Source of the DNA: Streptomyces venezuelae
Lineage (GTDB): Bacteria > Actinomycetota > Actinomycetes > Streptomycetales > Streptomycetaceae
Length of the DNA stretch: 64,000 nucleotides
Assembly: GCF_008642355.1 (NCBI RefSeq)
Contig: NZ_CP029193.1
Location: 806,001-870,000 of the forward strand
Reading direction: 5' to 3'
The notes under the pieces are model-generated. The model did not search any database. It was given only the letters and a program-made list of their open reading frames with translations, and was not told the origin of the DNA. Below, piece after piece: positions 42,198-50,771 of the stretch (within the stretch, counting starts at the first letter, position 1; every line of letters begins with the position of its first letter). The position numbers and the translations under genes are program-made.

Positions 42198-42875
42198 GTG
42201 GCACCACGACCCTTGCATGAAATCGTCGAGACCGGCTGGGCCGAGGCCCTGGAACCGGTGGCCGGACGGATCGCCTCGATGGGGGACTTCCTGCGCGCGG
42301 AGATCGCCGCGGGACGCACCTATCTCCCGTCGGGGGCGAACGTCCTGCGCGCCTTCCAGCAGCCCTTCGACGACGTCCGCGTCCTGATCGTCGGCCAGGA
42401 CCCCTACCCCACCCCAGGTCACGCGGTGGGCCTGTCGTTCTCGGTCGCGCCCGATGTGCGGCCGCTGCCCGGCAGCCTCATCAACATCTACCGCGAGATG
42501 AACAGCGACCTGGGCCTGCCCGCGCCGACCAACGGCGACCTCACGCCCTGGACGCGACAAGGCGTCCTGCTGCTCAACAGGGCGCTCACCACCGCACCGC
42601 GCAAGCCCGCCGCGCACCGGGGCAAGGGGTGGGAGGAGGTCACGGAGCAGGCCATACGGGCGCTCGCGGCGCGCGGCAAGCCGCTGGTGTCCATCCTGTG
42701 GGGCCGCGACGCGCGCAACCTGCGGCCGCTGCTCGGGCAGTTGCCGTCGGTGGAGTCCGCGCACCCCTCCCCCATGTCGGCGGACCGCGGCTTCTTCGGG
42801 TCGCGGCCCTTCAGCCGGGCCAACGACCTGCTGGTCCAGCAGGGGGCGGATCCTGTGGACTGGCGGCTGCCGTGA
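42198..42875 (+). CDS. ung: Uracil-DNA glycosylase
   Basis: A 225-residue family 1 enzyme that removes uracil from DNA. It has the catalytic [16 protein letters not shown] (Asp68 activates water), the uracil pocket LLNRALT, and [18 protein letters not shown] with His189 and the minor-groove Leu loop shape. TAGGGT at 42186-42191 is a probable -10 box six bases upstream of GTG 42198, which suggests a leaderless message. Its TGA overlaps the next gene start (GTGA), so they are co-translated. Confidence 0.95.
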   Translation: MAPRPLHEIVETGWAEALEPVAGRIASMGDFLRAEIAAGRTYLPSGANVLRAFQQPFDDVRVLIVGQDPYPTPGHAVGLSFSVAPDVRPLPGSLINIYREMNSDLGLPAPTNGDLTPWTRQGVLLLNRALTTAPRKPAAHRGKGWEEVTEQAIRALAARGKPLVSILWGRDARNLRPLLGQLPSVESAHPSPMSADRGFFGSRPFSRANDLLVQQGADPVDWRLP

Positions 42876-43897
42876 CACCCCAGCAGTCCGGCGGGCACGG
42901 GCCGGAGTGCGTGCTCGGCGTCGATTCGGGCGGTTCGGGTCTGCGGGCCGCCCTGCACGTGCCGCGGGACATGCGCCGCCCCGAGCCCGTGCGTTCCGCG
43001 GAGCCGGTGCGCACCGGTGCGCGCGGCATCGACGCCGGGCACTTCGTGGCGCAACTGCTGCCCATGGCGCGGGAATTGCTGGAGCAGGCGGGCGGCGGCC
43101 GGATCGCGGCCGTCGCCGTCGGTGCCGCGGGCATGGCGACCCTCGGTGACGACCTCCGCGCCGAACTCCCCGCGGCGCTCGGCCGCGCGCTGGGCGTTCG
43201 GCGCACGGCACTGGCCGCCGACGCGGTCACCGCCTACGCGGGAGCGCTCGGTGACCGTCCCGGCGCCGTCGTCGCCGCGGGCACCGGAATGATCGCGATC
43301 GGCACGGACCTGACCGCTTGGCGCCGCGCCGACGGCTGGGGGCATCTCCTCGGTGACTGCGGCGGCGGCGCGTGGATCGGCCGCGCCGGGCTCGAAGCGG
43401 CCATGCGGGCGCACGACGGCAGGCGCGGCGCCTCACGGGCGCTGCTCGAACGTGCCGAAGCGGTGTTCGGGCCCCTGGCCGAGCTCCCGGGGCAGCTCTA
43501 TCCGCGCACCGACCGGCCCGCCGTCCTCGCATCCTTCGCACCCGTCGTCGCGGAATGCGCGTCGGACGACCCGGTGGCGGAGGGCATCCTGCGGGCCGCG
43601 GCCCGGCACATCGCCGAGTCCGCGGCCGCCGTCTGCCCCGTCGCGGACACCTGCGAAGTCGCCTTCACCGGCGGCCTGTTCAACCTGGGCGACCCCCTGC
43701 TCGCGCCCCTGCTCGCCGAACTCGCCGAGCAACTGCCGCACGCGCGGCCGGTTCCCGCGGCAGGCGACCCGCTCGACGGCGCACTGCGCATGGCGGCGGA
43801 CATCGCCCGGGGCGGGTTGCGGCTGCCGCTCGACTCGCGCATGCTCTCGGTCCACGAGGGGGGTGACCTGGAGGATGGAGCATCACGGCGCAGGTGA
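42872..43897 (+). CDS. N-acetylglucosamine kinase-like protein (BadF/BadG/BcrA/BcrD ATPase family)
   Basis: A 341-residue sugar-kinase/ASKHA ATPase: phosphate 1 loop [15 protein letters not shown], adenosine-side [13 protein letters not shown] and phosphate 2 region [29 protein letters not shown], and a C-terminal [15 protein letters not shown]. This resembles eukaryotic GlcNAc kinase and its Streptomyces relatives, which make GlcNAc-6-phosphate. GTG 42872 overlaps ung. The GlcNAc assignment is by family; another amino sugar is possible. Confidence 0.82.
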   Translation: MTPQQSGGHGPECVLGVDSGGSGLRAALHVPRDMRRPEPVRSAEPVRTGARGIDAGHFVAQLLPMARELLEQAGGGRIAAVAVGAAGMATLGDDLRAELPAALGRALGVRRTALAADAVTAYAGALGDRPGAVVAAGTGMIAIGTDLTAWRRADGWGHLLGDCGGGAWIGRAGLEAAMRAHDGRRGASRALLERAEAVFGPLAELPGQLYPRTDRPAVLASFAPVVAECASDDPVAEGILRAAARHIAESAAAVCPVADTCEVAFTGGLFNLGDPLLAPLLAELAEQLPHARPVPAAGDPLDGALRMAADIARGGLRLPLDSRMLSVHEGGDLEDGASRRR

Positions 43898-44014
43898 CCA
43901 TGAAGAAGGCGACAGTTGACCTCTACGTAATTCATCAGACAAAAACGGACTTATACCGCCCACCTGCACCCTCCCCGAACAGGGATGGCCCGCAAGCCAG
44001 TAGCATGCGGGCGC

Positions 44015-44959
44015 ATGAGCTCCCCCACTGGGCCCGCATCCGGCCTGCCTGTACGAATGCCGCGCCCCCGTCAGCCGGGCCGGCACCGCCGTCCGGAGCC
44101 CGTCGCGGCTCCTGAGGGCGCGCCCGCACTTGTTCTCGCCGTGCCGGGCGTCCCCAGCACCACCATGCGCGGCCTCGCCGAGGAAGTCGTGAGCATCGCC
44201 CGCTCCGAGCTGCCCGGCCTCGACGCCAGGATCGGTTACCTCGACGGTGAGGAAGACGCCACCGTCACGTCGTTCCCCGAGTTCCCCTCGCTGCACTCCG
44301 TGCTCGCGCACGCGGCCGCCGAGCGCACCGCCCGCGTCGAGCGTGCGCGTGCCGCGGGCGCCGAGGTGGCCGACCCCGAGGGTCCGGTCGCCGTCGTCGT
44401 GCCGCTGCTCGCGGGCCCCGACGCCGCGCTGATGCGCCGCCTGAGGCAGGCCGTCATGGACAGCCGTGCCGCCGCCGAGCTGACGGACGTCCTCGGCCCG
44501 CACCCGCTGCTCGCCGAGGCCCTCCATGTGCGCCTCTCGGAGGCGGGGCTCGCCCGCGCCGACCGCGCCCGCCTGTTCACCGTGGCCACGGCCGCGGACG
44601 GCATCGTGCTGGCCACCGTCGGCGGCGAGGAGGCCGTGCAGGCCGCCGGGATCACCGGCATGCTGCTCGCCGCGCGCCTCGCGGTGCCGGTGATGGCCGC
44701 CGCGCTCGACGAGGAGGGCGCCATCGCGGCGACCGCCGAGCAGCTGCGCGGTTCCGGCTCGACGCAGCTGGCCCTCGCGCCGTACCTGATCGGCCCCGAG
44801 CTCGACAGCGCCCTGCTGGAGGCAGCCGCGAAGGAGGCGGGCCTCTCCGTCGCCGAGCCGATCGGCCCCTACCCGGCCATCGGCAAGCTGGCGCTCGCCA
44901 AGTACACGACGACGCTCGGCATCACGCCGCAACAGCCCTCGGGCGCGCCGGCGCACTGA
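44015..44959 (+). CDS. CbiX/sirohydrochlorin-chelatase-like protein
   Basis: A 314-residue protein with a Pro/Arg-rich start (1-35), then two chelatase-like halves of alpha/beta type: ALVLAVPGVPSTTMRGLAEEVV and VLGPHPLLAEALHVRLSEAG. These follow the CbiX/SirB layout, but the usual HGS chelatase His at the first strand is not seen (VPGVPS here). Catalysis is therefore uncertain; related Streptomyces proteins are mostly uncharacterised. ATG 44015 lies eight bases after TAGCAT, a possible -10 box. A strong hairpin follows the gene. Confidence 0.7.
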   Translation: MSSPTGPASGLPVRMPRPRQPGRHRRPEPVAAPEGAPALVLAVPGVPSTTMRGLAEEVVSIARSELPGLDARIGYLDGEEDATVTSFPEFPSLHSVLAHAAAERTARVERARAAGAEVADPEGPVAVVVPLLAGPDAALMRRLRQAVMDSRAAAELTDVLGPHPLLAEALHVRLSEAGLARADRARLFTVATAADGIVLATVGGEEAVQAAGITGMLLAARLAVPVMAAALDEEGAIAATAEQLRGSGSTQLALAPYLIGPELDSALLEAAAKEAGLSVAEPIGPYPAIGKLALAKYTTTLGITPQQPSGAPAH

Positions 44960-44970
44960 AGCGATCCGTA

Positions 44971-45021
44971 CGTACGACGACGGGCCCCGCCCCGATGTGG
45001 GGGCGGGCCCGTCGTCGTACG
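44971..45021. terminator. Bidirectional terminator between CbiX-like and lactonase genes
   Basis: A 17-bp perfect stem (CGTACGACGACGGGCCC with its complement) plus about five further pairs across one bulged C, closing on GATGT. The near-perfect symmetry serves both converging genes. The longest hairpin stem I found in the window. Confidence 0.85.
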
Positions 45022-45036
45022 GTGGCACGACCCCGC

Positions 45037-46077
45037 TCAGCCGAAGACCACGCAGGAGGCCGCGGGCGCCGCGACGGAGCCCGTGCGGCCCGGGATGCCC
45101 GTCTCCTGGTCGATCGCGAACCAGGTGACGTCCCCGGAGCGCTCATTGGCCGCGTACAGGTGCCGTCCCGCCGGGTCGATTGCCAGGTCGCGCGGCCACT
45201 TCCCGCCGCACGGCACGGTCGCCTTCAGGCTCGGCACGTCGCCCGTCTCATCGAGCGCGATGACCGAGATGACGTCCGGGCCGCGCGTGGCGGTCCACAG
45301 GAACCGCCCGTCGGGCGCGATCACGACCTCCGAGGGGTATGTGTCGCCCTCCGGGGCCTCCGCCAGGATCGGCAGCTCGCCGAGCGGCTTGAGGGAGCCG
45401 TCGGCGGCGTCCCAGGCGCAGACGGTCAGGGTGGGGCTGAGCTCGTTCAGGACGTACGCGCGGTCGCCGCGCGGGTGGAACACGAGGTGCCGCGGTCCGG
45501 ACCCCGGCCGCAGCGCCACCTCGCGGTGCAGGGTCAGCCCGCCCTCGCCGAACGCGCAGACCCGCACGGAGTCCGTGCCGAGGTCGACACTGACCGCCCA
45601 GCGTCCGCTCGGGTCCGCGAGGACCTGGTGCGCGTGCGGACTCTGCTGTCGCTGCGGATGCGGTCCCGAGCCGGTGTGCCGGAGCTCGCTCGACGGCGTG
45701 GGGGCGAGGGTGCCGTCGGCCCGTACCCGCACGGCGGTGACGCTGCCCGACCGGTAGTTGGCGGTGAGCACGTGTCCGTCGTACAGGGCGAGGTGGGTCG
45801 GCGCGGAACCGACCGGCACGGGCGGCCCCGTGAGTTCGGCCTTGTCCCCCGCGGTGCGGAACGCGGCGACACCGCCGTCCGAGGTCTCGCTGACCGCGTA
45901 GAGCGTCTCCCCGTCGGGTGAGAGCGCGAGGTACGAGGGGTCGGCGACCGTGTCCGTGGCGCCGAGCACGGTCAGCGCACCGCTGTCCGGCGCGACGGCC
46001 GCGGTGAGGACACCCGGTCCCCCGGCCGCGGTGAAGGATCCGATGTACGCCCGCCCCGCCTGTCTGCCGACGACCAC
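45037..46077 (-). CDS. Lactonase family (6-phosphogluconolactonase-like) beta-propeller protein
   Basis: A 346-residue seven-bladed propeller of the YbhE/Pgl family: AYIGSFTAAGGPGVLTAAV, ALSPDGETLYAVSET, HLALYDGHVLTANYRSGSV, HQVLADPSGRWAVSVDLGTDSV, HPRGDRAYVLNELSPTL and DLAIDPAGRHLYAANERSGDV. Members hydrolyse 6-phosphogluconolactone or related lactones. Cytosolic, no signal peptide. GTG 46077 has GAGGGG eight bases before. Upstream is a GGTCTAGACC palindrome beside a TAGCGT -10 box. Its 3' end faces a strong shared terminator. Confidence 0.88.
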   Translation of the reverse strand: MVVGRQAGRAYIGSFTAAGGPGVLTAAVAPDSGALTVLGATDTVADPSYLALSPDGETLYAVSETSDGGVAAFRTAGDKAELTGPPVPVGSAPTHLALYDGHVLTANYRSGSVTAVRVRADGTLAPTPSSELRHTGSGPHPQRQQSPHAHQVLADPSGRWAVSVDLGTDSVRVCAFGEGGLTLHREVALRPGSGPRHLVFHPRGDRAYVLNELSPTLTVCAWDAADGSLKPLGELPILAEAPEGDTYPSEVVIAPDGRFLWTATRGPDVISVIALDETGDVPSLKATVPCGGKWPRDLAIDPAGRHLYAANERSGDVTWFAIDQETGIPGRTGSVAAPAASCVVFG

Positions 46078-46131
46078 GACTTGTCCCCTCTCGACCCGGG
46101 CGCACCGTCCGTCACGCCTCTCGTGCGCCAG

Positions 46132-46153
46132 ACGCTAGCAGTCGGTCTAGACC
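46132..46153 (-). promoter_or_regulatory. DasR-like operator core beside the lactonase promoter -10 box
   Basis: GGTCTAGACC (46144-46153) is a perfect 10-base palindrome and equals the centre of the DasR-responsive element (about ACTGGTCTAGACCACT); the flanks match only at one of six positions. On the minus strand it is followed after six bases by TAGCGT (46132-46137), a probable -10 box, so a bound protein would cover the -35 region of the lactonase promoter. Confidence 0.5.
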
Positions 46154-46173
46154 ATCGGGCGGTCCAGGGGACG

Positions 46174-46791
46174 TCATTCCACCGCCGCCACCCCCACGCC
46201 CACCGCGATGAACAGCCCGCCGGTCGCCCGTTCCCAGCGTCGGCGCCAGGCCGGGCGGTCCAGGACCGTGCGCAGGCGGACGGCGACGCGGACGAGGGAC
46301 AGCCAGTAGACGATGCCGATGACGACGTCGACCGCGCCGAGCAGGAAGATCTGTTGTGTCAGGGAGCCGCCCCGGTCCACGAACTGCGGCAGGACGCTGA
46401 GGAAGAACAGGGCGGCCTTCGGGTTGAGGACGTTGCTGAGGAAGCCCTGCGTGAAGCTGTTGCGGCGCCCTCCGACGGGGGTCGTCAGTTCCGGGGCCGG
46501 GATGTCGGCCTTCCGTGCGTCCCGCAGGGCTCGCACGCCCAGATAGATGAGGTACGCCGCACCGGCCAGCTTGATGACGGTGAAGGCCACCGCGGATCTC
46601 GTGGCGATCACCGAAAGCCCCAGCGCCGCCGCACACATGTGCACGCACAGGCCTGTCTGGGCGCCCAGCGCCGCCGCGCGCCCCAGGGACGCGTCCCGCG
46701 CGGCCGCCCGCACGATCACCAGGAAGTCGGGGCCCGGCACGAGATAGGCCAGCAGTACGACCCCGAGGAATCCGGCGAGATCGATCGACAT
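46174..46791 (-). CDS. LysE/RhtB family exporter
   Basis: A 205-residue membrane protein with six hydrophobic segments. It has the LysE signature LVPGPDFLVIVRAAARDASLGRAAALGAQTG at about 16-47 and FTQGFLSNVLNPKAALFFLSVLPQFV near 115-140, both typical of RhtB-type amino-acid and homoserine-lactone exporters. The substrate cannot be told. ATG 46791 has GGAG seven bases before; the longer frame adds 24 residues without homology. It lies upstream of the lactonase on the same strand. Confidence 0.9.
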   Translation of the reverse strand: MSIDLAGFLGVVLLAYLVPGPDFLVIVRAAARDASLGRAAALGAQTGLCVHMCAAALGLSVIATRSAVAFTVIKLAGAAYLIYLGVRALRDARKADIPAPELTTPVGGRRNSFTQGFLSNVLNPKAALFFLSVLPQFVDRGGSLTQQIFLLGAVDVVIGIVYWLSLVRVAVRLRTVLDRPAWRRRWERATGGLFIAVGVGVAAVE

Positions 46792-46979
46792 CGCATTGCT
46801 CCGTCCTGCGGTCGGGCGCGTCCCGCCCGCACCGCGGGACGCCTCATCCCTCGTGGGTTCCACGGATGCGACGGCTCACCCACATGAACCCGATTGCGCC
46901 GGGACCCTGCGCACGGGCGGTGCGCGGGGGTAGGCGTACCCGGCAGCAGACCGACCCCGCCCTCCAGAAAGGCAGCCCC

Positions 46980-47471
46980 ATGAGCACACCGGCCCATCCG
47001 TACACGGCGCCCGGGACCGGCCGCGAGCCGCGCAGGTCGATGGTGGTGTGCGGGGTGATCGGCGCGGCGGTCACCGCGGCGCTCGACGAGATCGTCTTCC
47101 ACCAGATCCTGCACTGGCACCACTTCTACGACCGCTCCACCCCCGGTGTGGGGCTGCTCTCGGACGGACTGCTGCACACCGCCGAACTGCTCGCCCTGGT
47201 CGCCGGGTTCTTCCTCTACGCCGATCTGCGCCGTCGCCGCGCGCTCGCCCCCGCGCACGCCCTGGCCGGGCTGTTCCTCGGCGCGGGTGCCTTCCAGCTG
47301 ATCGACGGCATCGTGGACCACAAGCTGCTGCGTCTGCACCAGGTCCGCTACGGCGTGGACGTCACGCCGTACGACTGGGCGTGGAACCTCGCCGGTCTCG
47401 TGCTGCTGGGCGTCGGCGGGGCGCTGGCCGTCCGTGCGGCGCGCCGGAGCAGGGCGAGGTCCGTGGCGTGA
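46980..47471 (+). CDS. DUF2243 family membrane protein
   Basis: A 163-residue protein with four hydrophobic segments: SMVVCGVIGAAVTAALDEIVFHQILHWHHFYD (conserved His-rich start of DUF2243), GLLHTAELLALVAGFFLYADL, LAGLFLGAGAFQLIDGIVDHKLLRLHQ, and AWNLAGLVLLGVGGALAV. The repeated His in or near membrane segments suggests metal or haem binding, unproven. ATG 46980 has AAAGG eight bases before. The next gene (CtaG) starts in its stop codon, so the two act together. Confidence 0.87.
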   Translation: MSTPAHPYTAPGTGREPRRSMVVCGVIGAAVTAALDEIVFHQILHWHHFYDRSTPGVGLLSDGLLHTAELLALVAGFFLYADLRRRRALAPAHALAGLFLGAGAFQLIDGIVDHKLLRLHQVRYGVDVTPYDWAWNLAGLVLLGVGGALAVRAARRSRARSVA

Positions 47472-48319
47472 CGGGCTCGCACGGTCAGCACGGCGCCGCC
47501 ATGGGGCCGGGTGCCGGGGAGCTGATCGCGGTCGTCGGCGCGGGTCTCGTGGCCTGCGGCTACCTGCTCGCCGCACGCCGGCTGCGGCGGCGCGGCGACA
47601 CCTGGTCCCCGTGGCGTGACGTCGCGTTCGGCACCGGTGCCGCGGGCGTCGTCTGGGCGGCGGTGGGGCCGCTGCCCGGCGGGCCGTTCACCGCCCACAT
47701 GGGCCGGCACCTGCTGGTCGGCATGGCCGCCCCGCTGCTGCTCGTCCTGGCCCGCCCTCTCACCCTCGCCCTGCGCAGCCTGTCGCCCGGCACCGCACGC
47801 CGGTGGCTGCTCGCCCTCGCCCACTCCCGGCCCGCCGGATGGCTGGTCTTCCCGCCGCTGGCGGCCCTCCTCGATGTCGGCGGGCTGTGGGTGCTGTACC
47901 GCACGCGGCTCTTCGCGGGCATGGGGCACGAGCCGTGGCTGCACGCGCTGGTCCACGCGCACGTCCTCGCCGCCGGGCTGCTGTTCGCCTTCACCGTCTG
48001 CCGGCTCGACCCCGTGCGGCGCCGCTGGGGCCTCACGGTGCGCGGCACGACCCTGCTGGCCGCGGGCGCCGCGCATGCCGCGCTCGCCAAGACCCTGTAC
48101 GCGACGGCACCGCCCGGCACCTCCTTCACCGCCGGTGATCTGCACGCCGGGTCGCAGCTCATGTACTACGGCGGCGACCTGGTCGAAGCCGCGCTCGCCG
48201 CCGTGGTGGCCGCCTCCTGGTACCGGGCCGCCGGGCGGCGGCAGCGGCGCCGGGCCTCCGCTGACTGGGCGTACCGCGGTTGTGCCCGCCCCGCGGACAG
48301 CGGATTCTTGGGAAGATGA
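47468..48319 (+). CDS. CtaG/caa3-type cytochrome c oxidase assembly factor
   Basis: A 283-residue protein with about seven hydrophobic segments. Family marks: AHMGRHLLVGMAAPLLLVLARP, HEPWLHALVHAHVLAAGLLFAF and DLHAGSQLMYYGGDLVEAALA with conserved His and Met. Caa3_CtaG proteins help insert copper into cytochrome oxidase. GTG 47468 overlaps the DUF2243 stop (GTGA), so the two membrane proteins are coupled. The phosphatase gene follows after 19 bases. Confidence 0.85.
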   Translation: MTGSHGQHGAAMGPGAGELIAVVGAGLVACGYLLAARRLRRRGDTWSPWRDVAFGTGAAGVVWAAVGPLPGGPFTAHMGRHLLVGMAAPLLLVLARPLTLALRSLSPGTARRWLLALAHSRPAGWLVFPPLAALLDVGGLWVLYRTRLFAGMGHEPWLHALVHAHVLAAGLLFAFTVCRLDPVRRRWGLTVRGTTLLAAGAAHAALAKTLYATAPPGTSFTAGDLHAGSQLMYYGGDLVEAALAAVVAASWYRAAGRRQRRRASADWAYRGCARPADSGFLGR

Positions 48320-48338
48320 ACGGGGCTGGTGTGGCGCC

Positions 48339-50702
48339 ATGACGGCGGGGAACCGTGAGCAGGCCGACTTCCGTGGTCCCCTCGACGTCACCAGGGCGGC
48401 CACGGCGGTCATCGACGCCCACGACACGGTCATCGGGTGGAGTCCGGCGGCGGAACGGCTCCTCGGCTACGCCCCGGGGGAGATCGTCGGGCGGCCGGTC
48501 GCCACGTTCCTGGCACCGGGCGCGACGTCCTCCGGCCCGCCGCTCCGGTTCCAGGGGAACGAGATCCGCGTCGCCCGGCACCGCGACGGGCACGACGTGG
48601 TCGTCGCCACCGGGGTGTGCACCCTGCCGGGTGCGGGTCCGGCGGTGCGCGTCCTCGTCGCGGCGGAGCTCACGGCCCTGCGGCAGTGGGAGGCCCGCCT
48701 CGCCCTGCTGCACGGGCTGGCCACCCAGTCCCCCGTCGGCCTCGGCATCTACGACACCGACCTGCGTCTGACCTGGTGCAACACGGCGTACGAACGGGAG
48801 ATAGGGCGTCCGTTCGACGAGTTCCGCGGGCTGCGCGCCGACGAGCTGTACTCCGACGGGAAGTTCGTGACCAGGGGCCACCCGCCGACGCTCGACGCGG
48901 TCATGCGGCACGTCCTCGACACCGGTGAGCCCTTCCTGGACCTGCACTTCCAGGGCCGCCCGCCCAGCGATCCGGACACGGAGCACCTGTGGTCCTGCGC
49001 CTACTACCGGCTCCAGGACGCCGATGGACGCGTGATCGGGGTGTGCGAGGACGCCTTCGACATCTCCGACCGCTACAAGGCGCAGCGGAGGCTCGCCCTG
49101 CTCGTCGAGGCGGGGCGCCAGGTCGGCGGCGCCCTCGACGTTCAGGTCACCGCCGAGAAGATCACCGAGGTGGCGGTGCCGGAGTTCGCCGCCGAGGTCA
49201 CCGTCGACCTGGCGCAGGCGGTCCTCGACGGCGAGGTGCCGGCCACCAGCGGCGCGGCGGCGGCGTCGCTGGTGCGGGTCGCCCGCTGCTGCCCGGGGGA
49301 ACGGGCCCATGAGTCCGGCGGGCCCTCCCCCGTGCGGTACCCGCCCGGTTCTCCGCAGGACCGCAGTCTCTCCTCCGGTGGGCTCGTGCTCGACGAGTCG
49401 GAGCTGGTCGTGCCGTTGCGGGCCGGGAACAGCGTGCTCGGCCTCGTCACGTTCCTGCGTGGCACGGGTGGGGCCGCCTTCGACAGCGGGGAGGTCGCGC
49501 TGGCCGACGAGCTGGTCGCCCGTACCGCCGTGTCCATCGACAACGCCCGCCGCTTCACCCGCGAGCGCACCGCCTCCCTCGCCCTCCAGCGGCAGCTGCT
49601 CCCCCAGCAGCTGCCGGAACAGTCCGCGGTCGACCTCGCCCACCGTTATCTGCCCACGGACGACGTGACGGGCGTCGGCGGCGACTGGTTCGACGTCATC
49701 CCGCTGTCCGGGACCCGGGTCGGGCTCGTGGTCGGGGACGTCGTCGGCCACGGGCTGCAGGCGGCGGCCACCATGGGGCGGCTGCGGACGACCGTGCGGG
49801 CCTTCGCCCAGCTGGACATGGACCCCGTGGAGCTCCTCGCCCGGCTCGACGACCTGGTGGCGCAGTCGGCGGAGGAGCAGTGGGGCGGCCCGTTGGCGGC
49901 GGGCGGGGCGTACGCCGACGTGACGACCGGTGCGACGTGCCTGTACGCGGTCTACGACCCGGTCTCGCGGCGCTGCGTCATGGCCAGGGCCGGGCACCTG
50001 CCGCCCGCGGTCGTCGACCCGGACGGCCGGGTCTCCTTCCCCGAGCTGCCGGCCGGGCCGCCCCTGGGGCTCGGCGGCCTGCCGTTCGAGTCCATGGAGA
50101 TCGAGCTGCCGGTGGGCAGCCTGCTGGCCCTGTTCACCGATGGCCTGGTGGAGGCTCGCGACCGCGACATCGACCACGGGCTCGACACCCTGGGCCGGGT
50201 GCTCGGCGACCGTGACGCGTCGCTCGAGGAACTCTGCGACCGGGCCGTGGCGGAGCTCCTGCCGAGCGGCTCCACGGCCGACGACACCGCGCTGCTCCTC
50301 GTCCGCACCCGCGAGCTCGATGCCTCGCGGGTCGGCGAGTGGGAGCTGCCCGCGGACCCGGTGGCGCCGGGTCGGGCCCGGGAGCTGGCCACCCGGCAGC
50401 TGCACGCATGGGGCCTCGAAGAGCTGTCGTTCGCCACGGAACTCGTCGTCAGCGAGCTGGTGACCAACGCGGTCCGCTACGGCGGTGGCCCCATCCAGGT
50501 ACGCCTCATCCGTGACCGCACCCTGCTGTGCGAGGTCGCCGACACCGGCCACACCTCACCGCATCTGCGCCACAGCACCGAGGAGGACGAGGGCGGGCGT
50601 GGCCTGCTCATCGTCGCGCAGCTCGTCCAGCGGTGGGGCACGCGGTACACCCACTCCGGCAAGACCATCTGGACCGAACAGACCTTTCCCGCCTCGAACT
50701 GA
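48339..50702 (+). CDS. PAS-PAS-GAF-PP2C (SpoIIE)-HATPase multidomain phosphatase/anti-sigma-type regulator
   Basis: A 787-residue protein with five modules. PAS 1 is at about 12-110 (AVIDAHDTVIGWSPAAERLLGYAPGEIVGR); PAS 2 at about 125-245 (GIYDTDLRLTWCNTAYERE). A GAF-like domain lies at about 250-400. The PP2C/SpoIIE phosphatase is at about 430-650, with GGDWFDVI, VGDVVGHGLQAAATM, TDGLVEARD and ADDTALLLVR supplying the metal-binding Asp. The HATPase_c at about 665-785 has ELVVSELVTNAVRYGGG and EGGRGLLIVAQLVQRWG. Such proteins dephosphorylate anti-anti-sigma factors and bind sigma-like partners. ATG 48339 is best; no strong ribosome site. It lies 19 bases after ctaG. Confidence 0.9.
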   Translation: MTAGNREQADFRGPLDVTRAATAVIDAHDTVIGWSPAAERLLGYAPGEIVGRPVATFLAPGATSSGPPLRFQGNEIRVARHRDGHDVVVATGVCTLPGAGPAVRVLVAAELTALRQWEARLALLHGLATQSPVGLGIYDTDLRLTWCNTAYEREIGRPFDEFRGLRADELYSDGKFVTRGHPPTLDAVMRHVLDTGEPFLDLHFQGRPPSDPDTEHLWSCAYYRLQDADGRVIGVCEDAFDISDRYKAQRRLALLVEAGRQVGGALDVQVTAEKITEVAVPEFAAEVTVDLAQAVLDGEVPATSGAAAASLVRVARCCPGERAHESGGPSPVRYPPGSPQDRSLSSGGLVLDESELVVPLRAGNSVLGLVTFLRGTGGAAFDSGEVALADELVARTAVSIDNARRFTRERTASLALQRQLLPQQLPEQSAVDLAHRYLPTDDVTGVGGDWFDVIPLSGTRVGLVVGDVVGHGLQAAATMGRLRTTVRAFAQLDMDPVELLARLDDLVAQSAEEQWGGPLAAGGAYADVTTGATCLYAVYDPVSRRCVMARAGHLPPAVVDPDGRVSFPELPAGPPLGLGGLPFESMEIELPVGSLLALFTDGLVEARDRDIDHGLDTLGRVLGDRDASLEELCDRAVAELLPSGSTADDTALLLVRTRELDASRVGEWELPADPVAPGRARELATRQLHAWGLEELSFATELVVSELVTNAVRYGGGPIQVRLIRDRTLLCEVADTGHTSPHLRHSTEEDEGGRGLLIVAQLVQRWGTRYTHSGKTIWTEQTFPASN

Positions 50703-50771
50703 CGGCTGCCGGTCGCGAGTTGGTTAGGGTGGCGGGCAGAGCGGCGTCAACGGCCCTGACGGGAGGGGAAG

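Noticed and set aside
43894..44115. Small plus-strand frame (MKKATVDLYV...) after the GlcNAc-kinase-like gene
   Set aside because: Starts in AT-rich intergenic DNA and then runs out of frame through the start of the CbiX-like gene; no family seen.
47616..50702. 1028-residue frame that might suggest a CtaG-phosphatase fusion
   Set aside because: The first 241 codons are out of frame with ctaG and have no similarity; the real phosphatase begins at 48339, after the ctaG stop.
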